From CAWDPQ01 sp049642465 (GTDB lineage: Bacteria > Acidobacteriota > Vicinamibacteria > Vicinamibacterales > 2-12-FULL-66-21), in the NCBI GenBank assembly GCA_049642465.1, contig JBAROV010000239.1:1-64000 (forward strand): 64,000 bases of DNA. Direction: 5' to 3'. A model generated the notes under the pieces. It was given only the letters and a program-made list of their open reading frames with translations, had not been told where the DNA came from and ran no database searches. This document shows positions 41,635 through 50,003 of this stretch, in pieces. The number at the start of each line of letters is the position of its first letter. Positions within the stretch are counted from its first letter, which is position 1. The position numbers were made by a program, and so were the translations under genes.

Positions 41635-44600
41635 TGACCATACCGCTTTCTTCTTCTCGCTCGGCGCGCTACCCACGGCTCTTGCCGCGCCTACGCCGCA
41701 TCGGCCGGAGCGGAACGACCGCCGTCATCGCCATTGCCGCGGTACTGTGGTGGTCGGCGACAGCGTCGGCGCAGCTCGATCCACTGCTGTTCGTCAAGCG
41801 GGTACCGCCGACCGTCATCATCGTCGTCGACACGTCGCTTCGCATGCTCGAGGACGGCAGCGGCAATATCTACGATCCGTTCTTCTATTCCACGTCGAGC
41901 GACCCGGCGGTGATGGCCGCGTTCCCGAACATCAACACCGGCACGACCAAGACGTATCGCCGTATTTACAAGAACCTCCAGTACGAGGATTCGATGCTCG
42001 GCGGCCGCTACATGGCCGACACGATCTCTGCCGTCCCAGCGGTGTGGGATCCGGCAAACGCGCTGACGTCGAACGCGCCAGCAGACGTGGCGTTTCTCGA
42101 TCCCACTCGATATGCCATCACCAAGGCCGGGATCGACGCGGCGGTTTCAGAGAACGCCGGCAGCAGCTTCCGCTGGGGACTCGTCAAGCTGCGCCAGCGT
42201 ACGCCGCAGTGGCGTACCGCTGCGAACTGCGAAAAGCCGGTCACGGTGAACGACGCGTCGCAGAGCGGGTTTGGCGATAAGACGCCCTGTGACGCGACCG
42301 GACTGCTGTCGAAGAAGTTCGGCATCTACGCGCCCAGCGTGACGGCGCCGAATTTCACATTGGAGGCGACCCCGGCGGGCACGGTCATGGTGAACGCGGC
42401 GGACAATACGTCGTCGAGCGTGCTGACGGCGGTTCGCCGTCCGATCGGCGACGATCTCGGCCTCGTTCCGGCCAGTCACGGCGATCTTGGTCACGAAGAT
42501 CGTCCGCTCTCGCATGCGCTGGACGATGCGAAAGCGGCCGCCATCGCCGCCATCACCAGCGATACCGCGGCGAATCGCGTCTGTCGCAATACCGTCGTGG
42601 TGCTCGTCACGAGCGGCAAAGATGACGGCGACGCCACATATACGTCGACCCACGATCCGATCGGCACCGCCAAGACGTTCCTTGCCGTCAGCGCCGCCGG
42701 CGTCACCAGGCGCGTGCCGATTCACGTCGTTGCGGTCAAGCCGATTGCGAGCGAAGAAGGCCAACTGAAATCCATCGCAGCGGCGAGCGGGGGTGTCTAT
42801 ACGTCGGCGCAGAGCGTCAAGGACGTCAGTAAAGCCATCAACTACGCCGTGCAGCACGGCTTCGCCCGGTTCGCGGATTTCGAAGCCGGCAAGACGAGCG
42901 AGTTCATCGCCGTCAGCCCGATTGTCGGGACGGTGAACCTCAAGAGCGCCAACAGCGCAACGGGCGCGGCTCTGCCAAACACCGACATCACGGCAAATCC
43001 CGGTGGCCAGCCGCTCCCGCAGCGCAGCAACATGATGATCACCGCCGGATTCTCGCTGCCGGGCTTCGAAGCACAGCTTCGGGCGTTCCGAACGTATAAG
43101 CCGATAGCAGACCCGTCGAAACCGACCGGATGGAGGTTCGACAACGACGGTACCCGGCTCTGGCCGGATTTGGACGGTCGTCCGGAGCTCGCCGGGCTGG
43201 CGCGGACGCCCGCCGATCCCGACGACCGCAACATCTTCACCTACATTCCAGACGGATCCGGAGGCGGTTCGGTCGTCCACTTCAACACGTCGAATACCGC
43301 AACTCTCGAGCCGCACCTTCGTACCAATGGAAGCGACACGACGGCGCTCATCAATCTTGTCCGTTCGCAGCCGCTCGGCGCCATCATCGGCTCCACTCCA
43401 GCGCTGATGGATCCTCCGTCTCTCGATCCGCCGCCCGACGACGACTACGGGCGCACGGATGCTGCGGGGACGTTCGCCGGGTCCCACAAGGATCGTCGCG
43501 CGATGATCTTCTTTGGCGCCAACGACGGCATGATCCACGCGGTGGACGCCCGGACCGGATACGAAGTGTGGGCGTTCATTCCGTACAACCTCTTGCCGAA
43601 GCTGCGAACGCTCAGTGACGGTCAACCCGTGGAGCAGTTCGACTACTTCGTGGACAGCTCGCCGAAAGTCGCCGAAGTCAAATTGGGCGGCGCCTGGCGC
43701 AGTCTGCTGCTGATCGGACAGGGCCCGGGGGGCACGTTCTACCAGGCGTTCGATGTCACCGAAGCGGGGATGGGCGTCGATCCGACGTCGGACGGCTACT
43801 CCGCGGTGTCGGCGATGCTCGGAAAGTTCGATTCGCCCAACGAGTCCATCTCGTTCAAGTGGGCGTATCCAAACTACTCCCACTTTGATCCCTCGTACAC
43901 GCAGGTCTTCACCGTTACCGACGGGACGCCCGGCGGTAAGTTGAAGCTCTTTGGAGACGTGACCGCGTCGGCGACGTATGCGGAAAAGACCGTCGGGTTC
44001 ACCTGGTCGGACCCCGCGGTTGGTCCACTGAACTCGAGCCGCACGACCAACGCCCTCATCGTCGGATCGGGGTATTTCCCCGCCGTCGAGGATCTCATCC
44101 CGAATCGCGGCGTCAGCGCTCCGAGGGCCGGCAACGCGCTCTACCTCATCGACGCGGACACCGGCGATCTGGTCGGCAATAGCACCGGCGGATCCTGTAC
44201 GACGATTTTGTCCGGGTCCGGCTCCAACAAAGGCTGCGTCAACGTCGGCGACGTTCCCGGGAACGGGCGCAAGAACACCCTGCAGGCAGATCCATCGGCC
44301 GCAAGCGATACCGGCAACTACGTCGTCAAAAAGGCCTACCTTGGTGATGCGGATGGCAAGTACTGGCGCTTCGACTTCGACTCCGCCGGCACAATTTCAG
44401 CCCAGCAGATGGTCGACACTGGGGCGCCAATCTATGCGTCATCCGCTCTCCTGGCAGTTGGCAGCGCGGATCTCTACATGTTCTTTGCGACCGGCAGCGA
44501 CATGCTCCCGGCCAGCTCGCCCGGCGGCAGCGGCACGTTCCGGCTTTACGGTTTGAAAGATCAAGGGACGAGCGCGCTGACCAAGTTCGCGCAGAATCTT

Positions 44601-44993
44601 GCGACGGTCAGCGCGGGCAGCGGCTGTCTCGCCACCGGCGAACGGCCTTCGACGGCACCTTCAGTGGCCGGCGACATCGTCTTTTATACGACCACGACTG
44701 AGAGCGCAGCCACTCCCTGCGGCAACTTCGGGGCGAAGCTTTACGGCCTGACCTACGCTGGCGGTGCGGCGTACGACTCGAATGGCAACGGGAAGATCGA
44801 CAACAACGAGGATCCTGTCGCCCTGAGCACCACCGGCCGTGCCACGGCGCCGTTCATCGTCGATCAGCACCTTTTCTTCGCGACGACGGGTACTGACGGC
44901 ACGTCATTGCGCGTGCTGGGTGACCCGCAGGACTTCAACAATGGTATCGGTCAGGTTGGCGTCCGCATCCTCTCGTGGCGGGAAGTCCGGTAG
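41634..44993 (+). CDS. pilY1: Pilus tip adhesin/assembly protein PilY1 with EF-hand loop
   Basis: An 1119-aa secreted protein. The signal peptide ends at ASA before QLDPLL. A von Willebrand A-like N-terminal part has VIIVVDTSLRM, which lacks the last Ser of the metal site, and a later VVVLVTSGKDDGD. The C-terminal PilY1 beta-propeller starts about residue 620 (AMIFFGANDGMIHAVDARTGYEVW in the conserved order). D1048-S-N-G-N-G-K-I-D-N-N-E1059 is a complete EF-hand calcium loop. It would sit at the pilus tip on the minor pilins. Confidence 0.95.
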   Translation: MTIPLSSSRSARYPRLLPRLRRIGRSGTTAVIAIAAVLWWSATASAQLDPLLFVKRVPPTVIIVVDTSLRMLEDGSGNIYDPFFYSTSSDPAVMAAFPNINTGTTKTYRRIYKNLQYEDSMLGGRYMADTISAVPAVWDPANALTSNAPADVAFLDPTRYAITKAGIDAAVSENAGSSFRWGLVKLRQRTPQWRTAANCEKPVTVNDASQSGFGDKTPCDATGLLSKKFGIYAPSVTAPNFTLEATPAGTVMVNAADNTSSSVLTAVRRPIGDDLGLVPASHGDLGHEDRPLSHALDDAKAAAIAAITSDTAANRVCRNTVVVLVTSGKDDGDATYTSTHDPIGTAKTFLAVSAAGVTRRVPIHVVAVKPIASEEGQLKSIAAASGGVYTSAQSVKDVSKAINYAVQHGFARFADFEAGKTSEFIAVSPIVGTVNLKSANSATGAALPNTDITANPGGQPLPQRSNMMITAGFSLPGFEAQLRAFRTYKPIADPSKPTGWRFDNDGTRLWPDLDGRPELAGLARTPADPDDRNIFTYIPDGSGGGSVVHFNTSNTATLEPHLRTNGSDTTALINLVRSQPLGAIIGSTPALMDPPSLDPPPDDDYGRTDAAGTFAGSHKDRRAMIFFGANDGMIHAVDARTGYEVWAFIPYNLLPKLRTLSDGQPVEQFDYFVDSSPKVAEVKLGGAWRSLLLIGQGPGGTFYQAFDVTEAGMGVDPTSDGYSAVSAMLGKFDSPNESISFKWAYPNYSHFDPSYTQVFTVTDGTPGGKLKLFGDVTASATYAEKTVGFTWSDPAVGPLNSSRTTNALIVGSGYFPAVEDLIPNRGVSAPRAGNALYLIDADTGDLVGNSTGGSCTTILSGSGSNKGCVNVGDVPGNGRKNTLQADPSAASDTGNYVVKKAYLGDADGKYWRFDFDSAGTISAQQMVDTGAPIYASSALLAVGSADLYMFFATGSDMLPASSPGGSGTFRLYGLKDQGTSALTKFAQNLATVSAGSGCLATGERPSTAPSVAGDIVFYTTTTESAATPCGNFGAKLYGLTYAGGAAYDSNGNGKIDNNEDPVALSTTGRATAPFIVDQHLFFATTGTDGTSLRVLGDPQDFNNGIGQVGVRILSWREVR

Positions 44994-45886
44994 TGTTCTC
45001 GATCGTCTGCGAATACTGCGGCGCGAAGTTCAGAGCGGATCGGGATCGGTGCCCGCGTTGTCGGACGGTGATCGTCCGGCCCGATCCCCGGATCATTGCC
45101 GCCAGGAGCCGAACGCTGCTGCGGGCTGCGGCCGCGGTCGTGGGCGCATTTCTGCTCGTGGTGGGGGTCCTCTGGATTCGGAATGGCGGTGGAGAGGAAC
45201 CGGCGTCACCCGCCAGCCACCCCGTCGCTTCCTCGGCAACGCCCGTTCGCCCGGGGAAAGCCGTGGCCCCTTCGACCACGGACGGCACCATCCCGTTCCT
45301 CGAACCCTCCGGGTCGGCAGTCGTCGCGTACAAGGCGGGCGATTTCGAGAGCGCGCGGCTCCAGTTTCTGGCGGCCATCGAGAAGAATCCAAATGACGCA
45401 GAGTCGTTGAGCAATCTTGGGCAAGTGTTGATCAAGCTCGGACAGACGGCCGAGGCTCTGCCACATCTCCAGCGCGCCGCGACGCTCAATCCCGACCGAT
45501 GGGCGTATCGATTCAACTATGCGAGGGCGCTCGCATTGCTCGAGCGGTGGGATGAGTCGATTGCTTCGTATCAGCAGGCGCAGCGTCTGTTCCCTGATGA
45601 TTACGTCACGACGTTCAATCTGGCGATGACGCTGCACAAGGCCGGACGTGAAACGGCCGCGGTCGAGCAGTATCTCCGTGCGATTGAGCTCAATCCGACG
45701 GATCCCTCGTTCAGGATTGCGCTCGGGATCAGCTACGAGCGTCTACAACGACACACTGATGCCGTGGCGGCCTATTCCGAGTACCTGCGACTCGAACCGT
45801 CCGGCGCTGAAGCCGAAAAGGTCAGAACTCGTATCGCTGAACTGACCGGCGCGGCCACGGCCCCGGCGAGTGTCGGCAGCGAATAA
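44993..45886 (+). CDS. Zinc-ribbon, single-membrane-span TPR protein
   Basis: About 297 aa. A cytosolic zinc ribbon has C6-x2-C9 and C20-x2-C23, a membrane segment follows at about 46-63, and TPR units (110-290) such as AESLSNLGQVLIKLGQTAEALPHLQRA-type lie outside. GTG 44993 overlaps the pilY1 stop (TAGTG); GTG 44975 is the alternative. It is cotranscribed with pilY1, which suggests a role in pilus assembly or PilY1 handling. Confidence 0.8.
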   Translation: MFSIVCEYCGAKFRADRDRCPRCRTVIVRPDPRIIAARSRTLLRAAAAVVGAFLLVVGVLWIRNGGGEEPASPASHPVASSATPVRPGKAVAPSTTDGTIPFLEPSGSAVVAYKAGDFESARLQFLAAIEKNPNDAESLSNLGQVLIKLGQTAEALPHLQRAATLNPDRWAYRFNYARALALLERWDESIASYQQAQRLFPDDYVTTFNLAMTLHKAGRETAAVEQYLRAIELNPTDPSFRIALGISYERLQRHTDAVAAYSEYLRLEPSGAEAEKVRTRIAELTGAATAPASVGSE

Positions 45887-45940
45887 GGACAACTTCCGCG
45901 TTCAACAGGACAGCGGTGTACACTGTCGCCGCCGTACCTC

Positions 45941-47701
45941 GTGGTTACCACGCTCACCAAGCGGTCATCCTCAACCAGAAAGCGTCGGGCGATGTGGCCC
46001 CGGGTGTGGCCTGCTGGTCTGGCCGCGCTTCTCTCGGTGGTCGTTTACCTCAATGCCCTGAACAACCCCTTCGTCTACGACGATCACGATACCGTCGTCG
46101 CGAACCCATCCCTCGTTGATCCGTCGAACCTCCAATTCGTTCTCGTCCACAGTCCATTCCGCCCCGTTGTGAACGTCTCGTATGCGTTCGACCGCGTCCT
46201 GTGGGGGATGCAGCCTTTCGGGTTTCACCTGACGAACGTCATCCTGCACGCGCTCGTTGTGGCCCTGTTGTATGCGCTCTCGAGCGTGGCGCTGGCGGAT
46301 GCCCGCGCCCGAATCGGGCCCACCAACGGAGCAGGTGAGGAATCGCGAGATCGTTGGTGGGCGTTTACGGCTGCCGCGTTGTTCGCCGTGCACCCGTTGA
46401 TGTCCGAAGCGGTAGGCTATGTGTCAGGCAGGTCGGAAGTTCTCTGTGCCGTCTTCTTCGTTGGCGCTCTGCTCGTGTCACGAGTGGCTCTTCTCCACGG
46501 CGGGATTGCCTGGGCTGGGGTGGCGATGCTCTGGCTGTTGGCACTCCTCTCCAAGGAAGTGGCACTCGTGTTTCCGCTGGTCATGCTCGCGTACGATTGG
46601 CTGCTGTTGCCTGATTCGGCGTCGAACCGAAGCGCGCGAGTGTTTCGCCTCTATCTCCCGTGCGTCGTGTTGTTGATTGTTGCCGGGGCCTACCGGCTGT
46701 CGGGAGCCTCCGGGCCGATGTCCTCGGATGCGCCGTTGTTGAATCTCTGGACGCAGTCGATCGTGATCTGGCGCTACATCGCCTTGGCGTTCGCTCCAGT
46801 GAATCAGTCGATCATGCATTCCGTCCATCGAGTGACGTCGCTCGTGGATGTGAAAGCGCTGGTCGCGGTGTTGGCACTTCTGATGGTGATGGTGACGGCG
46901 GTCCTGGTACGTCACACGCGTCCGCTCGCTTCTTTCGGGCTGCTGTGGTTCCTCGCGGCGATTGCGCCCTCGTCCAGCGTGGTTGCGCTCAGGGAAGGCA
47001 TGGCGGAACATCGCGTGTATCTCGCGAGCGCGGGGCTCTTCGTCGCGTTGGCCGCGATCGTGTCTGAAGCGTTCTCCAGGGCACGAGCACGTCCAGGGTT
47101 CGGTTACGGCGTCGCGCTCACGGCGGGTCTTGCCGTGCTCGGCGGGTGGACGGTCGGCCGGAACGAGGTGTGGGGGGATCCTGCACGGCTTTGGCGCGAG
47201 GCGACGGTGCACGCGGCGGGCATGTGGGAACCGCACTATGCTCTCGCCGATGTCCTGCGTGAATCCGGCGATTGCCAATCCGCGATTCGTGAATACCAGA
47301 CGGTCGTGAAGCTGCGGCCGCTTCATCGCGACGCATTCACGAATCTTGGAATCTGCCTCGCACGGGTCGGGCGCGGGGACGAGGCCGAGGCGGCGTTGCG
47401 CCGTGCGCTTGAAATCGATCCGGCGTTCGCGCGCGGCTACACGAACCTTGGTGCGCTCGCCTTGACGATGGGAGATGAGGAAGGCGCGCGCGAGGCGTAC
47501 GGCCGCGCCATCCAGGTCGATCCAGGCAACGTTCTCGCGCGAATGCAACTGGCGCGGCTGTACGAGACCGTGTTCGGCGATTTCCATGCCGCAGCCAGGA
47601 TGTGCGGTGAAGCCCGTGCGCTCGCGCCTGCGACGCCCGGCGTGGCCGAATGCGTCGAACGCAATCAGCGTCTCGCTGCGGCGAAGGACTCGGGCAGATG
47701 A
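45941..47701 (+). CDS. TMTC-like membrane glycosyltransferase with C-terminal TPRs
   Basis: A 586-aa protein with about eleven membrane segments (25-420) followed by three TPR units (430-570). The first loop has NPFVYDDHDTV with D47-D48, the acidic pair expected of GT-C enzymes, and the VHPLMSEAVGYVSGRSEVL segment found in TMTC relatives. In animals TMTC proteins O-mannosylate cadherins. Start is GTG 45941; ATG 45992 would shorten it by 17. It stands between the pil genes and the glycan genes and overlaps the next by four bases. Confidence 0.82.
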   Translation: MVTTLTKRSSSTRKRRAMWPRVWPAGLAALLSVVVYLNALNNPFVYDDHDTVVANPSLVDPSNLQFVLVHSPFRPVVNVSYAFDRVLWGMQPFGFHLTNVILHALVVALLYALSSVALADARARIGPTNGAGEESRDRWWAFTAAALFAVHPLMSEAVGYVSGRSEVLCAVFFVGALLVSRVALLHGGIAWAGVAMLWLLALLSKEVALVFPLVMLAYDWLLLPDSASNRSARVFRLYLPCVVLLIVAGAYRLSGASGPMSSDAPLLNLWTQSIVIWRYIALAFAPVNQSIMHSVHRVTSLVDVKALVAVLALLMVMVTAVLVRHTRPLASFGLLWFLAAIAPSSSVVALREGMAEHRVYLASAGLFVALAAIVSEAFSRARARPGFGYGVALTAGLAVLGGWTVGRNEVWGDPARLWREATVHAAGMWEPHYALADVLRESGDCQSAIREYQTVVKLRPLHRDAFTNLGICLARVGRGDEAEAALRRALEIDPAFARGYTNLGALALTMGDEEGAREAYGRAIQVDPGNVLARMQLARLYETVFGDFHAAARMCGEARALAPATPGVAECVERNQRLAAAKDSGR

Positions 47702-49071
47702 AGCGACGGCGTCTGCTTCATGCGATTCATGACTTTTTGCCCCGGCACCGTGCCGGGTCCGAAATCTACGCCTACGACCTGACGCGCGAGTTGGCCAAAC
47801 GCCATGACATCTACGTCGTTGCGGCCGAATACGACCCGGCAACCGCGCATGGAACCATCCGGTGGCGAGCGTACGATGGCCTTCCGGTCATCGAGATCGT
47901 CAACAACTGGGAGTTTAACGGCTTCGACGAGACATACTCATCGCCCCGCCTGAACCGTCAACTCGAACACGTGCTCGATGCCACCCAACCGGACATCCTG
48001 CACGTGCACAACCTCCTGAACCTGTCGTTCGATCTTCCGCGTATCGCGCGGGAACGCGGTATTCCAGTGGTCGCGACGCTGCATGACTATACGCTCGTCT
48101 GCCCCTCCGGCGGTCAGCGCGTTCACATCGCAGAGCATCACGTCTGCGAGTCAATTGACACGAACCGCTGCAGCCGATGTTTCGCGGAGTCCCCGTTCTA
48201 TGCGCAACTGGCAGTCGGACGCATGCAGCGGCGGTTTCGCAAGGGTCCTCTTCTGAAATGGGCGTCGGTGGTGGGCCGGCAGTTGCCGGGCCTCTCGCGA
48301 CGTGCATTGAGCAGCATGCCTGCGTCCCGTCCGCGCGCAGCGGATATGCAGCGACGCCTGGCGTACTCGCGACACGTCTTCGAGCACATCGATCGCTGTG
48401 TGGCTCCGTCAACGGCGCTGGCCGAGGAATACGTGCGGCTTGGCCTCGCCCGTGACCGGATCGAGGTCTCAGACTACGGGTTTACCACGATGCCGACCGC
48501 GTCGCGTGAGCCGGCAGACGTTGTCCGCTTTGGTTTCGTCGGGACGCTGGCCTGGCACAAGGGAGCGCATCTGTTGCTCGAAGCACTGAAGCGGATCAAC
48601 GGAAGCTTTCGGGCGACCGTTTTCGGCGACCCGGCGGTGTCGCCAGACTACACTGCGGCCCTGCATCGGCAGCTCGATGGCCTGCCCGTGCGATTTGCCG
48701 GCCCATTCGATCGGGCGGATGTTGGACAGGCCTATGCGGGCATCGACGTGCTCGTCGTTCCGTCTCTGTGGCCGGAGAACTCGCCGCTCGTGATCCACGA
48801 GGCCTTCATGCATGGCGCGGTGGTCGTGGCGTCACGCATGGGTGGTATCCCCGATCTGGTGACGGATGGCATCAATGGATTTCTGTACGAAGCGACGAAC
48901 GTCACCGAGCTGGCTGATTGCCTGCAACGATTTGTAGACGACCCAACCCTCGCGTCGCGAATGGCTGCGCGCGCTCCTCGGGTGAAACGGATCGAAGAAG
49001 ATGCGCGCGAGTGGGACGTACGTTATGAGGCGGTAACGCGCTCCCGCGAGCGCGCGGCGGCGCCTGCATGA
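47698..49071 (+). CDS. Family 4 glycosyltransferase
   Basis: A 457-aa GT-B enzyme. The N-terminal acceptor domain begins RLLHAIHDFLPRHRAGSEIYAYDL and includes HVHNLLNLSFDLP and HDYTLVCPSGGQRV, with a Cys pair C-SRC. The C-terminal donor domain has GFVGTLAWHKGAHLL and the E-x7-E motif in ENSPLVIHEAF. ATG 47698 overlaps the previous stop. Sugar specificity cannot be read. Confidence 0.9.
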   Translation: MKRRRLLHAIHDFLPRHRAGSEIYAYDLTRELAKRHDIYVVAAEYDPATAHGTIRWRAYDGLPVIEIVNNWEFNGFDETYSSPRLNRQLEHVLDATQPDILHVHNLLNLSFDLPRIARERGIPVVATLHDYTLVCPSGGQRVHIAEHHVCESIDTNRCSRCFAESPFYAQLAVGRMQRRFRKGPLLKWASVVGRQLPGLSRRALSSMPASRPRAADMQRRLAYSRHVFEHIDRCVAPSTALAEEYVRLGLARDRIEVSDYGFTTMPTASREPADVVRFGFVGTLAWHKGAHLLLEALKRINGSFRATVFGDPAVSPDYTAALHRQLDGLPVRFAGPFDRADVGQAYAGIDVLVVPSLWPENSPLVIHEAFMHGAVVVASRMGGIPDLVTDGINGFLYEATNVTELADCLQRFVDDPTLASRMAARAPRVKRIEEDAREWDVRYEAVTRSRERAAAPA

Positions 49072-50003
49072 ATCCGCTCGTTTCGATCGTCGTACCAACG
49101 TTCAACGGGGGCCGGTCGTTGAGGCGGCTTCTTGCCTCGATTGCCGAACAACGCTCCGACGTCAGTCGCGAAGTCATCGCTGTCGACTCTGGATCGACCG
49201 ACGATACGCTCGACATCCTGTGCGATAGCGGCGCCCGCGTTGAGTCCGTCGCGCCGGAGACGTTTAACCACGGGGGGACCAGAAACACCGCGCTGTCGCG
49301 TGCCCGAGGCGAGTTCGCGGTGCTGACGGTGCAGGACGCAGTGCCGGCCAACCGCGAATGGCTGGGTGAGCTGCTGCAGCCACTGTTAAGGGATACACGC
49401 ATCGCTGGCACCTACGCGCGTCAAAAGCCCTGGCCGGAGGCGAGTCGGCTGACTGCCCATTACCTCGCGAAGTGGGCGGCGGCGACAGCCGAACCACGCC
49501 TCGTTGGTCCGCTACGGCCCACGGCATTCGATGCGATGTCGCCTGCAGACCGGCACTTTACCTGTGCGTTCGACAACGTCTGTTCCTGCATCCGGATGTC
49601 GGTATGGCACGCGCATCCGTTCAAACGGACCTCGATTGCCGAGGATCTGGAGTGGGCAAAGGAGGTGCTGACTTCCGGTTACCGTCTGGCGTACGTGCCG
49701 TCAGCTCTGGTCTCGCACTCCCACGAGCGCACCGTCCGTTATGAGCTCGAGCGCACCTATCTCGTGCATCAGCGGCTGCAGTCGTTGTTTGGTCTGTCGA
49801 CCGTCCCGGATATCCCCTCGCTGGTGCGCGCGATTTGCTCGACGTTGCCACTGCACCTCCGCCTTGCGGCCGCCGAGGGCGATCGTCATGGCCGTGCGAT
49901 GGCGCGCGCGGCTGGCTTGGCAGTGGCGTGGCCGCTCGGCCAATATCTCGGTGCGCGGTCGGCGCGCGAGGGGCGTGAGCTGCTCCAGACGAGAGGCGTC
50001 TGA
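49068..50003 (+). CDS. Family 2 glycosyltransferase (rhamnosyltransferase-like)
   Basis: A 311-aa GT-A enzyme with SIVVPTFNGGRSLRRLLASI, VDSGSTDDT and the motif ETFNHGGTRNTAL that is typical of RfbF/WbbL-like rhamnosyltransferases, plus VQDAVPAN as DxD-equivalent. The C-terminus has AEDLEWAKEVL. It overlaps both neighbours by four bases or fewer. Confidence 0.9.
   Translation: MNPLVSIVVPTFNGGRSLRRLLASIAEQRSDVSREVIAVDSGSTDDTLDILCDSGARVESVAPETFNHGGTRNTALSRARGEFAVLTVQDAVPANREWLGELLQPLLRDTRIAGTYARQKPWPEASRLTAHYLAKWAAATAEPRLVGPLRPTAFDAMSPADRHFTCAFDNVCSCIRMSVWHAHPFKRTSIAEDLEWAKEVLTSGYRLAYVPSALVSHSHERTVRYELERTYLVHQRLQSLFGLSTVPDIPSLVRAICSTLPLHLRLAAAEGDRHGRAMARAAGLAVAWPLGQYLGARSAREGRELLQTRGV

Noticed and set aside
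42147..43883. A 578-codon open frame on the - strand opposite pilY1
   Set aside because: Same reason: antisense to a conserved gene, Arg-rich composition, no recognisable domain.
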